From: Xylanimonas cellulosilytica DSM 15894
GTDB lineage: Bacteria; Actinomycetota; Actinomycetes; Actinomycetales; Cellulomonadaceae
DNA: 64,000 nt
Assembly (NCBI RefSeq): GCF_000024965.1
Contig: NC_013530.1
Span: 992,001-1,056,000 of the forward strand
Reading direction: 5' to 3'
The notes under the pieces were generated by a model that worked only from the letters and a program-made list of their open reading frames with translations, was not told where the DNA came from and did no database searches. The position numbers and the translations under genes were made by a program. How positions within the stretch are numbered: the stretch's first letter is position 1; the number at the start of each line of letters is the position of its first letter. Below are positions 1-7,586 of this stretch, piece after piece.

Positions 1-767
1 CCCCGGGGGATGCCGAGGGCGTCCTGCGCGGTCTCGAAGACGCGGTTCCACAGCCGCGCCTCGCGGTACCCCTCCAGCTTCGGCAGGTAGAAGTACGGCC
101 CGCGCCCGCGCTCGATGAGCGCTGCCGCGTTGTGGAAGAGGTACAGCCCGAAGTCGACCAGCGCGCCGGACGCCGCCGTGAGCGACCCGTCCGCGTGCCG
201 GACCCGCAGGTGCGCCTCGGGCAGGTGCCAGCCGCGCGGCCGGAACACGATCGTCGGCAGGTCCGTCAGGTGCTCGGAGCGCAGGCGGTAGTCCTTGCCC
301 TCGGCGCTGGTGAAGGCGAGCGTCCCGCGGATGGCGTCCCGCAGGGCGAGCTGGCCGCCGACGACGTTCTCCCACGTGGGTGCGCTCGCGTCCTCCGCGT
401 CCGCGAGCCAGACGCGGGCACCGGAGTTGAGGGCGTTGATCGTCATCTTGGGGTCGGTGGGGCCGGTGATCTCGACGCGGCGGTCCTCCAGCCCGGGGGC
501 ACCGGCGCAGCCCGCCACCTGCCACGCGGAGTCCCGGACCGGCCGCGTGACCGGGTCGAAGTCGGGGTCCTGGCCACCGGCGACGGCGCGCGCGTACCGG
601 TCCCGGGCGGCGAGGATCTCGGCGACGCCGTCGGCGAACTGCTCGTGCAGCAGGGCGAGGAAGTCGAGCGCCTCGGGGGTGAGGATCTCGGCGTCGCGCG
701 GCGTGGCGCGACGGGCGGGCAGGACGGAGGTGCGGGTGAGGATGGGGCTGTCGGTGAGCGTGGACAT
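1..767 (-). CDS. aceB: Malate synthase, 3' end beyond the window edge
   Basis: Malate synthase condenses glyoxylate with acetyl-CoA to malate, the second step of the glyoxylate shunt. About 255 N-terminal residues are present and the frame is open to the window edge, so the C-terminal half with the catalytic residues is missing. Family-typical stretches are visible: ITGPTDPKMTINALNSGA, WLADAEDASAPTWENV, VFRPRGWHLPE and YFYLPKLEGYREARLWN. The ATG at 767 is preceded by AGGAGT at good spacing. It lies downstream of aceA on the same strand, separated by a repeat hairpin. Identification is from family knowledge and is firm. Confidence 0.93.
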   Translation of the reverse strand, partial: MSTLTDSPILTRTSVLPARRATPRDAEILTPEALDFLALLHEQFADGVAEILAARDRYARAVAGGQDPDFDPVTRPVRDSAWQVAGCAGAPGLEDRRVEITGPTDPKMTINALNSGARVWLADAEDASAPTWENVVGGQLALRDAIRGTLAFTSAEGKDYRLRSEHLTDLPTIVFRPRGWHLPEAHLRVRHADGSLTAASGALVDFGLYLFHNAAALIERGRGPYFYLPKLEGYREARLWNRVFETAQDALGIPR

Positions 768-794
768 GACGGACTCCTGGTGTTGGAGGACGGC

Positions 795-868
795 GTGGTT
801 TCGACAGGCTCAACCACCGGGGCGTGGGCTCAACCACCGCCCCCGGTGGTTGAGCCTGTCGAGACCAC
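795..868. repeat. Inverted pair of the 25-bp repeat between aceA and aceB
   Basis: One reverse copy (795-818) and one forward copy (845-868, with a GAGACCAC variant end) face each other across about 26 bp that holds a further half copy, GGCTCAACCACC. The pair can form a hairpin of about 24 bp in RNA. It follows the aceA stop codon directly and could weaken read-through into aceB or stabilise the aceA 3' end. Confidence 0.9.
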
Positions 869-2197
869 TCAGAACTGGGCCGACTCGGTGGAGCCGGCGA
901 GGGCCAGGGTGGAGGCCGTGGGGTTGAGCGCGGTGGCGACCCGGTCGAAGTAGCCGGTGCCGACCTCGCGCTGGTGCTTGGTGGCGGTGTAGCCGCGGCT
1001 CTCGGAGGCGAACTCGGACTCCTGGAGCCGCACGTAGGCGGTCATCTGCTCGCGGGCGTACCCGTGCGCGAGGTCGAACATCGAGTGGTTGAGGGCGTGG
1101 AACCCGGCCAGGGTGATGAACTGGAACGCGTAGCCCATCGCCCCGAGCTCGCGCTGGAAGGTCGCGATCTCCGCTTCCGAGAGGTGGCGGCGCCAGTTGA
1201 ACGACGGCGAGCAGTTGTAGGCCAGGAGCTGGTCCGGGAACTCGCTGCGCACGCCCTCGGCGAAGGCCCGCGCGACCTCGAGCGACGGCGTCCCCGTCTC
1301 CATCCACAGCAGGTCGGCGTAGGGGGCGTAGGCCCGCGCGCGGGCGATCGAGGTCTCGAGTCCGGGCCGCACCTCGTAGAACCCCTCGGCGGTGCGGCCG
1401 CCGGTGAGGAACGGCCGGTCCCTTTCGTCGACGTCGGAGGTCAGCAGCGTGGCCGCCTCGGCGTCGGTGCGAGCGACGACGACGGTGGGCACGCCCTCGA
1501 CGTCGGCGGCCAGACGCGCGGCGTTAAGGGTGCGGATGTGCTGCTGCGTGGGCACCAGCACCTTGCCGCCCAGGTGGCCGCACTTCTTCTCCGAGGCGAG
1601 CTGGTCCTCCCAGTGCACGCCTGCGGCGCCGGCGGTGATCATCGAGCGCATGAGCTCGTAGGCGTTGAGCGGGCCGCCGAACCCGGCCTCGGCGTCGGCG
1701 ACGATAGGGGCGAGCCAGTCCTCGACGGTGCGGGTGCCCTCGAGGCGCTCGACCTGATCGGCGCGCAGGAGCGCGTTGTTGATGCGCCGCACCACCTGCG
1801 GCACGGAGTTGGCCGGGTACAGCGACTGGTCCGGGTAGGTCTGGCCGGCCGCGTTGGCGTCGCCGGCGACCTGCCAGCCGGACAGGTAGATGGCCCGCAG
1901 GCCCGCCTTGACCTGCTGCACCGCCTGGTTCCCCGTGAGCGCGCCGAGCGCGTTGACGAACTCGCTGGTGTGCAGCCGCTCCCAGAGCAGCTCGGCGCCG
2001 CGGCGGGCGAGCGTGTGCTCCTCGATCACCGAACCGCGCAGGGCGACGACGTCGTCGGCGGTGTACGTGCGCTCGACGTCGGTCCAGCGCGGGTCGGTCG
2101 CCCATGCGGCGGCGAGCTCGGCGGCGGTCTGGACCGTGTCGCCGGCACGGACGCCGGGGGCGGTCGGGGAGGCGGAGCGGTCGGTGAGCGCGGTCAT
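869..2197 (-). CDS. aceA: Isocitrate lyase
   Basis: Isocitrate lyase cleaves isocitrate to succinate and glyoxylate, the entry step of the glyoxylate shunt used during growth on acetate or fatty acids. The product is 442 residues, normal for the family. The catalytic-loop signature [18 protein letters not shown] lies near residue 204, and [19 protein letters not shown] and [14 protein letters not shown] are also present. The frame is open further upstream, but the ATG at 2197 has GGAGG five bases before it and matches the usual N-terminus. It is divergent from the RamB-like regulator, which suggests direct control. Confidence 0.97.
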   Translation of the reverse strand: MTALTDRSASPTAPGVRAGDTVQTAAELAAAWATDPRWTDVERTYTADDVVALRGSVIEEHTLARRGAELLWERLHTSEFVNALGALTGNQAVQQVKAGLRAIYLSGWQVAGDANAAGQTYPDQSLYPANSVPQVVRRINNALLRADQVERLEGTRTVEDWLAPIVADAEAGFGGPLNAYELMRSMITAGAAGVHWEDQLASEKKCGHLGGKVLVPTQQHIRTLNAARLAADVEGVPTVVVARTDAEAATLLTSDVDERDRPFLTGGRTAEGFYEVRPGLETSIARARAYAPYADLLWMETGTPSLEVARAFAEGVRSEFPDQLLAYNCSPSFNWRRHLSEAEIATFQRELGAMGYAFQFITLAGFHALNHSMFDLAHGYAREQMTAYVRLQESEFASESRGYTATKHQREVGTGYFDRVATALNPTASTLALAGSTESAQF

Positions 2198-2290
2198 GGG
2201 TTCCTCCGAGGTTCGTGGTGATACCGAGTCGCATCGGGTGCGTGTCGCCGACGTTCCTCCTCTTGACGGCCTCGGCGCCAGGGGAGTGGT

Positions 2291-2314
2291 GGAGAAGTTT
2301 CTGGGTTCTTCTCC
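2291..2314. promoter_or_regulatory. Inverted repeat in the aceA-ramB intergenic region, candidate operator
   Basis: GGAGAAG (2291-2297) and CTTCTCC (2308-2314) are perfect 7-bp inverted arms around a 10-bp spacer. They lie between the divergent aceA and regulator genes, where a regulator of the shunt would bind. The sequence does not match the published C. glutamicum RamB site well, so the bound protein is not known. Confidence 0.4.
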
Positions 2315-2325
2315 TTGAGCGAAAG

Positions 2326-2341
2326 TGTGGTCCGTGTCACC
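2326..2341. promoter_or_regulatory. CRP/GlxR-like site upstream of aceA and the RamB-like gene
   Basis: TGTGG-N6-TCACC resembles the CRP/GlxR consensus TGTGA-N6-TCACA with mismatches only at positions 5 and 16. It lies eight bases before the regulator's start codon and about 130 bp from aceA. GlxR is known to act on glyoxylate-shunt and citrate synthase genes in Corynebacterium. Binding here is inferred. Confidence 0.4.
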
Positions 2342-2348
2342 CTGAGTC

Positions 2349-3866
2349 ATGGTTATCTCGACGTCGAGAGATCTCGACCGCCGCCCGCCAGGCCCCGCGC
2401 TGCCGCTCGCCGAGGAGCCCGACGCGCTCACCATCGGCCGCCGCATCCGGCACCTGCGCACCGAGCGGGGGATGACCCTCGACGACCTCGCAGCGGCCAT
2501 CGGCAAGGCTCCGTCGCAGGTCTCGCTGCTGGAGAACGGCAAACGGGAACCCACGATCGCCCGCCTCCAGGCCGTCGCGAGGGCGCTCGGCGCGGGCGTC
2601 GAGGACCTCCTCGACCCCCGCCCGCCGTCACGCCGCGACGCCCTGGAGCTGGAGCTCGAACGCACCCAGCGCGGCCCGCTCTTCGACGCCCTGGGCATCC
2701 GCCCGGTGCGGGTGGGACGCAGTCTCCCCACCGACGCGCTCGAGGCCATCCTCGCCCTGCGCGAGGAGCTCGAACGGCTGCACTCCGAGCGGGCCCTGAC
2801 CCCTGAGGAGGCCCGCCGTGCCAACACCGAGCTGCGCCAGGAGATGCGCGCTCACGACAACTGGTTCCCCGACCTGGAGATCGTCGCCCGGAGGCTGCTC
2901 GACGGCGTCGGGCACCGCGGCGGGCCGCTCCCGCAGCGGCAGGCCGCCGACCTGGCCGCGCACCTGGGTTTCGAGATCCACTACGTGCCCGACCTGCCGC
3001 ACTCCACCCGCTCGGTGATCGACCGCCGCCACCACCGCGTCTACCTGCCCAGCAACGGCATCCGCGGGCGCTCCGACGCGCGCTCCGGGCTGCTCCAGGC
3101 GCTCGCCTCGCACGTGCTCGACCACGCCGAGCCGCGCGACTACGCCGAGCTGCTGCGCCAGCGCGTCGAGGCCAACTACCTGTGCGCCGCGCTGCTGCTC
3201 CCCGAGCGCGACGCCGTGCGCCAGCTCAGGGCCGCCAAGGAGCAGCGGGCCATCTCCATCGAGGACCTGCGCGACGCCTTCGCCGTCTCGTACGAGACCG
3301 CCGCCCACCGGTTCACCAACCTCGCCACGAAGCACCTCGGCATCCAGGTGCACTTCATGAAGGTCCACGAGTCCGGCGTCATCCACAAGGCCTACGAGAA
3401 CGACGGCGTCCGGTTCCCCACGGACGCGCTCGGCACGGTCGAGGGGCAGTACGTGTGCAAGAACTGGACCGCCCGCGTCGTCTTCGACGTGCCCGACCGG
3501 CTGGCCCCGTACTACCAGTACACCGACACCGCGACGGGCACGTACTGGTGCACCTCGCACGTCAGCGACACCGCGGACGGGCTGTTCTCCGTGTCCGTCG
3601 GGGTGCCGTACGCGCAGGTCAAGTGGTTCCTGGGGCGGGAGACGACGGCGCGGGCCACCTCCCGCTGCCCGGACGAGTCCTGCTGCCGGCGCCCGCCCGC
3701 CCCGCTCGCGCGCCGCTGGGCCGGCCTGGCCTTCCCCAGCGCCCGCCCGCACGCCTCGATGCTCGCCGCGATGCCCCAGGGCGCGATGCCCGGCGTCGAC
3801 CAGACGGAGGTCTACGAGTTCCTGGACCGCCACGCCCCGGCGGTCGAGCCCGCCCGCGGTGGTTGA
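2349..3866 (+). CDS. RamB/ScfR-like XRE regulator of acetate and glyoxylate metabolism
   Basis: This 505-residue transcription factor has an N-terminal helix-turn-helix (about residues 28-82, with [21 protein letters not shown]), a charged helical linker, an IrrE/DUF955-like central part (about 190-320) and a cysteine-bearing C-terminal domain ([28 protein letters not shown]). This is the layout of the RamB and short-chain acyl-CoA-responsive regulators. It is divergent from aceA, the classical RamB target. The ATG at 2349 has no strong ribosome site. The TGA stop is inside a copy of the 25-bp repeat, so the last residues (ARGG) are partly repeat-encoded. Confidence 0.85.
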   Translation: MVISTSRDLDRRPPGPALPLAEEPDALTIGRRIRHLRTERGMTLDDLAAAIGKAPSQVSLLENGKREPTIARLQAVARALGAGVEDLLDPRPPSRRDALELELERTQRGPLFDALGIRPVRVGRSLPTDALEAILALREELERLHSERALTPEEARRANTELRQEMRAHDNWFPDLEIVARRLLDGVGHRGGPLPQRQAADLAAHLGFEIHYVPDLPHSTRSVIDRRHHRVYLPSNGIRGRSDARSGLLQALASHVLDHAEPRDYAELLRQRVEANYLCAALLLPERDAVRQLRAAKEQRAISIEDLRDAFAVSYETAAHRFTNLATKHLGIQVHFMKVHESGVIHKAYENDGVRFPTDALGTVEGQYVCKNWTARVVFDVPDRLAPYYQYTDTATGTYWCTSHVSDTADGLFSVSVGVPYAQVKWFLGRETTARATSRCPDESCCRRPPAPLARRWAGLAFPSARPHASMLAAMPQGAMPGVDQTEVYEFLDRHAPAVEPARGG

Positions 3867-4003
3867 GCCTGTCGAAACCACCCGACCTGCCCCGGTGGTT
3901 GAGCCTGTCGAAACCACCCAAGACGATCAGCGTGGAGTGGGTTCGACAGGCTCAACCACCGGAAGGGCCGCGCGGTCCGGTGGTTTCGACAGGCTCAACC
4001 ACC
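3858..4003. repeat. Cluster of four 25-bp repeats between convergent ramB-like gene and nhaA
   Basis: Forward copies lie at 3858-3882 and 3894-3918, reverse copies at about 3937-3960 and 3979-4003. Forward and reverse copies can pair into long hairpins, so the block could end transcription from both sides. The forward copy at 3858 gives the regulator its stop codon. The reverse copy at 3937 gives nhaA its stop codon, and nhaA reads through the copy at 3979 as PVVEPVETT. Confidence 0.92.
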
Positions 4004-5262
4004 GGAGAGGCCTCGGCGTCGCCGATGCGTTCGACGACGCCGTCGGCGATCCCGTCCCGGTTCATGTCGTCACTGCGCGCCTGCCGCGCGTCCCAGCGCA
4101 GACACACCGCGCCGAGGACGGCGGCACCCGCCGACGCCAGCAGGATCGCGACCTTCGCCCCCTCGGTGAGCGACGACGTCGGACCGTACGACAGCTCGGA
4201 GACGAGCAGCGCGACGGTGAACCCGATCCCGGCGAGGAGGCCGACGGGCAGCAGGTCGCGCACACCGATGCCCTGGGCGAGCCGCAGCGGTGTCAGCCGC
4301 GTGACCAGGGCGGCCGTGCCGAGCACCCCGACCAGCTTTCCCGCCATGAGCCCGACGACGACGGCGAGCACCACCGGCTGGCCGAGGATCGCCCCGGCGC
4401 CACCCCCGTCGACGAGGTTGACCCCGGCCGCGAACAGCGCGAACAGCGGCAGGGCGACCCCCTGGGACCAGGGCGTGACGGCGTGCGCCCACCGCTGGGC
4501 GCGGTCCAGGGTCTCGCCGTGGATCGGCCGGGCCGGGACGGTCAGGCCGAGCAGCACGCCCGCGATCGTCGCGTGCACGCCCGAGGAGTGCAGCAGAGCC
4601 CACGCCGCCAGCGCGAGCGGTGCGAGCAGCCACCAGCGTGGCCGCCGCGAGCGCAGGTGGAGTCCCGCGACGACGATGGCCGCGAGCGCCCCGGCCAGCG
4701 GCCACGCGTGCAGCCCGTCGCCGTAGAAGAGCGCGATGACGATGATCGCGAGGAGGTCGTCGACGACGGCGAGGGTGAGCAGGAAGGTGCGGATCGCCGT
4801 CGGGAGCCCTTTGCCGAACACGGCGAGCACGGCGAGCGCGAACGCGATGTCGGTGGCGGTGGGGATGGCCCAGCCGCCGAGCCCGCCGCGGTCGTCGAGG
4901 GCCACCTCGACGACGACGAAGGCGATCGCGGGGACCACCATCCCGCCGACGGCGGCCAGCACGGGCACCCCGGCTTCGCGCGGGTTGCGCAGGGACCCGG
5001 CGACGAGCTCGTGCTTGAGCTCGAGGCCGACGGCGAGGAAGAACACGGCGAGCAGCCCGTCGGCGGCCCACTGCGCGAGGGTGAGGTCGAGGTGCAGGGC
5101 GTGCGGGCCGACGACCGTGGCTGCGACGGACTCGTAGCCGTGCCGCCAGGGCGAGTTGGCCAGGAGCAGGCCGAGCAGCGCGGCGCCGAGGAGCAGGATG
5201 CCGCCGGAGAGGTCGCGGGCGGCCCAGGCGCGCAGGCGTGCCGCGGGGGAGGCGTTGGTCAC
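3952..5262 (-). CDS. nhaA: Na+/H+ antiporter NhaA
   Basis: NhaA exchanges internal sodium for external protons across the cytoplasmic membrane, for sodium and pH homeostasis. The product is 436 residues with about twelve membrane segments. The family's key acidic motifs are visible: IPTATDIAFALAVLAVFG and TLAVVDDLLAIIVIALFY, holding the ion-binding aspartates. The frame is open far upstream. The GTG at 5262 is chosen because AAGGA precedes it at good spacing and VTNASPAARLRAWAARDLSG begins just before the first membrane segment. The last 17 or so residues are odd: they come from two copies of the 25-bp repeat ([10 protein letters not shown], then the stop). Confidence 0.95.
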   Translation of the reverse strand: MTNASPAARLRAWAARDLSGGILLLGAALLGLLLANSPWRHGYESVAATVVGPHALHLDLTLAQWAADGLLAVFFLAVGLELKHELVAGSLRNPREAGVPVLAAVGGMVVPAIAFVVVEVALDDRGGLGGWAIPTATDIAFALAVLAVFGKGLPTAIRTFLLTLAVVDDLLAIIVIALFYGDGLHAWPLAGALAAIVVAGLHLRSRRPRWWLLAPLALAAWALLHSSGVHATIAGVLLGLTVPARPIHGETLDRAQRWAHAVTPWSQGVALPLFALFAAGVNLVDGGGAGAILGQPVVLAVVVGLMAGKLVGVLGTAALVTRLTPLRLAQGIGVRDLLPVGLLAGIGFTVALLVSELSYGPTSSLTEGAKVAILLASAGAAVLGAVCLRWDARQARSDDMNRDGIADGVVERIGDAEASPVVEPVETTGPRGPSGG

Positions 5263-5351
5263 GGGCAGGTCCTTGGGGTCGGTGAGGACGCCGGCGCTCC
5301 CGCCGGCACCGCCGACCAGACTTCCCGGCTCGCCGTCGTCCAGGATAGGCC

Positions 5352-5771
5352 TCAGCCCGTCGCGGCCCGCACCAGGGAGAGCAGGGCCTGCGCGTACGCC
5401 TCCGCGGCGTCGTCGCCGTCGAACACCTGCTCGGGGCGTCCGGGTACCTCGACGAGCACCTGGTACAGGCCGGTCGTCGAGCGGGCGAGGCTGCGGAACG
5501 CCCCGCCGAGCAGCTCGCGGAGCTGGTCCTCGCGGGGCAGCCACAGGGCGTCCTCGAGTCGCACGGAGTCGAGCGCCCACTCGGTGGTGCCGTTGAAGCC
5601 GAGGATCGTGCCGGTGGGGTGGTCGTGCCGCTCGACGACCATGTCGCTGACGGTGAAGACGTCGTCGGCGTCGGTGTCGGTGCGCACCACGAACCGGTCG
5701 CCGGGCTCGGGGCGCCACACCAGCCCGGCCGCGTGCAGACGCTCGGCAGTCGCCCGGGAGATCTCGCTCAT
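5352..5771 (-). CDS. Conserved small protein of unknown function
   Basis: This 139-residue soluble protein begins MSEISRATAERLHAAGLVW and contains PEPGDRFVVRTD, TILGFNGTTEWALDSVRLED and ALWLPREDQLRELLGGAF. I recall similar short proteins in actinobacteria but know no experimental function. It is acidic, with no signal peptide or membrane segment. The ATG at 5771 is chosen over an in-frame start 159 bp upstream because the extension looks non-coding. It sits upstream of nhaA on the same strand (90-bp gap) and is divergent from the PhoH gene. Confidence 0.8.
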   Translation of the reverse strand: MSEISRATAERLHAAGLVWRPEPGDRFVVRTDTDADDVFTVSDMVVERHDHPTGTILGFNGTTEWALDSVRLEDALWLPREDQLRELLGGAFRSLARSTTGLYQVLVEVPGRPEQVFDGDDAAEAYAQALLSLVRAATG

Positions 5772-5910
5772 GCGTCCACCATGCGGCACCGTGCGTGAAC
5801 ATCGCGTGACATCTCCGCGACACGCCCGGTGTGGCGCGCGGCAGAGGCGGGACTCCTTCGTACGTTGGGCGTAGCGGACGGCAGCCAGCCGTCCTCCGGG
5901 AGGCCAGCCC

Positions 5911-6036
5911 ATGGCGAAGATGCATCGCATCGGAGGGCCGGCACCGGCCCGACGTCGGGCCGGCCGCCTGCCCCACCTACCGAGTGCGCTGCCGCGCCGA
6001 AGGGGGTACCCCCGTGGAGACCAGCCAGACCAGTGA
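5911..6036 (+). CDS. Possible 41-residue leader peptide overlapping the PhoH start
   Basis: An ATG at 5911 preceded by GGGAGG at seven bases opens a 41-codon frame beginning [18 protein letters not shown] and ending at TGA 6034-6036, which is 20 bases inside the downstream gene. The product would be very basic (many Arg) and rich in Pro. Third-position GC is lower than in neighbouring genes, which argues against a conserved protein. In mycobacteria a small antitoxin gene (phoAT) overlaps phoH2 in a similar place, but I see no clear similarity. It may be chance. Confidence 0.25.
   Translation: MAKMHRIGGPAPARRRAGRLPHLPSALPRRRGYPRGDQPDQ
6002..6013. promoter_or_regulatory. Perfect palindrome over the PhoH ribosome-binding region
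   Basis: GGGGGTACCCCC is a self-complementary 12-mer ending one base before the GTG start of the PIN-PhoH gene. It includes the only purine-rich stretch (AAGGGGG) that could bind the ribosome. It could act as a protein site on DNA or, when two transcripts or a longer fold are involved, mask translation initiation. Confidence 0.4.
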
Positions 6037-7348
6037 CCGCAGGACGTTCGTGCTGGACACGTCCGTCCTGCTGTCCGACCCGCGCGCGATGTTCCGGTTC
6101 GACGAGCACGACGTCGTCCTGCCGATCGTCGTCATCACGGAGCTGGAGGGGAAGCGCCACCACGCCGAGCTGGGCTACTTCGCCCGCTCGGCGTTGCGCA
6201 TCCTGGACGAGCTGCGGGTGCAGCACGGCGGGCTCGACGCGCCGCTCCCGCTGGGCGAGGCGGGCGGCACGCTGCGCGTCGAGCTCAACCACGTCGACGC
6301 GTCGGTGCTGCCGCCGGGTTTCCGGCTGGGGGACAACGACACGCGCATCCTGGCCGTCGCGGCCAACCTGGCGTCCGAGGGGCGGCGAGTCACCGTCGTC
6401 TCCAAGGACCTGCCGATGCGGATCAAGGCGTCCGCCGTCGGGCTCGCGGCCGAGGAGTACAAGGCCGAGCAGGCCGTGGACTCCGGGTGGACGGGCATGT
6501 CGGCCATCGACGTCTCGGACGAGCAGATGGCGGCCCTGTGGGAACACCAGGAGCTCGACGTCGCCGAGCTCGACCCGGGCGTCGTCGCGGCCGCCGGGCC
6601 GCTGCACGTGCACACCGGCCTGGTGATCCACTCGGCGCGCGGCTCCGCGCTCGGGCGGGTGACCGCCGACAAGAAGGTCAGGCTCGTGCGCGGCGATCAG
6701 GAGGTGTTCGGCGTCCACGGCCGCTCGGCGGAGCAGCGCGTGGCGATCGACCTGCTGCTCGACGAGTCGATCGGCATCCTGTCGCTCGGCGGCCGGGCGG
6801 GCACCGGCAAGTCGGCGCTCGCCCTGTGTGCGGGCCTGGAGGCGGTGATGGAGCGGCGTCAGCACCGCAAGGTGGTGGTGTTCCGGCCGCTGTACGCCGT
6901 CGGCGGGCAGGAGCTCGGCTACCTGCCTGGCACCGAGGCCGAGAAGATGAACCCGTGGGGCCAGGCGGTCTACGACACCCTCTCCGCGCTGGTGTCCTCC
7001 GAGGTGGTCGACGAGGTCATCCACCGCGAGATGCTCGAGGTGCTGCCGCTGACCCACATCCGCGGGCGGTCGCTGCACGACTCGTTCGTCATCGTGGACG
7101 AGGCGCAGTCCCTGGAGCGCAACGTGCTGCTGACGGTGCTTTCGCGGATCGGGCAGAACTCGCGCGTCATCCTCACGCACGACGTCGCCCAGCGTGACAA
7201 CCTGCGCGTCGGACGGCACGACGGCGTCGCGGCGGTCATCGAGAAGCTCAAGGGGCACCCGCTGTTCGCGCACGTGACCCTGACCCGCTCGGAGCGCAGC
7301 CCGATCGCCGCCCTGGTGACGGACATGCTGGAGACCCTGGACCTGTAG
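6014..7348 (+). CDS. PIN-PhoH fusion ATPase (PhoH2 type)
   Basis: This 444-residue protein joins an N-terminal PIN ribonuclease domain to a C-terminal PhoH ATPase. The PIN domain (about 10-140) shows the acidic residues in [10 protein letters not shown] (D15), VITELEGK and GDNDTRIL. The PhoH part shows Walker [12 protein letters not shown] (about 259-269) and Walker [11 protein letters not shown] (about 358). Such proteins are described as RNA-unwinding and RNA-cleaving enzymes in mycobacteria. The GTG at 6014 is the first start that does not add non-coding-like sequence. The gene ends against a repeat cluster shared with the convergent GH3 gene. Confidence 0.92.
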   Translation: METSQTSDRRTFVLDTSVLLSDPRAMFRFDEHDVVLPIVVITELEGKRHHAELGYFARSALRILDELRVQHGGLDAPLPLGEAGGTLRVELNHVDASVLPPGFRLGDNDTRILAVAANLASEGRRVTVVSKDLPMRIKASAVGLAAEEYKAEQAVDSGWTGMSAIDVSDEQMAALWEHQELDVAELDPGVVAAAGPLHVHTGLVIHSARGSALGRVTADKKVRLVRGDQEVFGVHGRSAEQRVAIDLLLDESIGILSLGGRAGTGKSALALCAGLEAVMERRQHRKVVVFRPLYAVGGQELGYLPGTEAEKMNPWGQAVYDTLSALVSSEVVDEVIHREMLEVLPLTHIRGRSLHDSFVIVDEAQSLERNVLLTVLSRIGQNSRVILTHDVAQRDNLRVGRHDGVAAVIEKLKGHPLFAHVTLTRSERSPIAALVTDMLETLDL

Positions 7349-7372
7349 CGCGCCCTCGTGGTTGAGCCCTCC

Positions 7373-7465
7373 GGTGGTTGAGCCTGTCGAAACCACCCCG
7401 CCCCCGGTGGTTGAGCCTGTCGAAACCACTTCCAGCGTGGGGTGGTTTCGACAGGCTCAACCACC
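7373..7465. repeat. Three 25-bp repeats between convergent phoH and GH3 genes
   Basis: Forward copies lie at 7373-7397 and 7406-7430 and a reverse copy at 7441-7465; a truncated forward copy lies near 7357. The facing copies at 7406 and 7441 can form a strong hairpin and probably act as a bidirectional terminator. Confidence 0.92.
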
Positions 7466-7575
7466 GAGACCGAGGGCCGGCTCAACCACCGAGACCGAGG
7501 GCCGGCTCAACCACCGAGACCGAGGGCCGGCTCAACCACCGAGACCGAGGGCCGGCTCAACCACCGAGACCGGGG
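7456..7575. repeat. Tandem array of a 25-bp unit, five copies
   Basis: The unit CTCAACCACCGAGACC plus GAGGGCCGG recurs exactly every 25 bp, starting at 7456, 7481, 7506, 7531 and 7556. Its first ten bases are the end of the reverse 25-bp repeat, and the array begins inside the copy at 7441-7465, so it grew from that element. Copies are identical until the last, which diverges. There are no spacers, so it is not a CRISPR array. Confidence 0.95.
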
Positions 7576-7586
7576 GGTGGGCCTGG

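Noticed and set aside
795-868. An insertion sequence end pair
   Set aside because: No transposase frame or target duplication is visible. The pair matches the short repeat family seen at other gene ends.
5772-5910. A riboswitch ahead of the PIN-PhoH gene
   Set aside because: Several short inverted repeats exist (for example GATGC-ATC-GCATC near 5919), but no known riboswitch core could be recognised.
7456-7575. CRISPR-like array of 25-bp units
   Set aside because: The units are directly joined with no unique spacers, and no cas gene is in the window.
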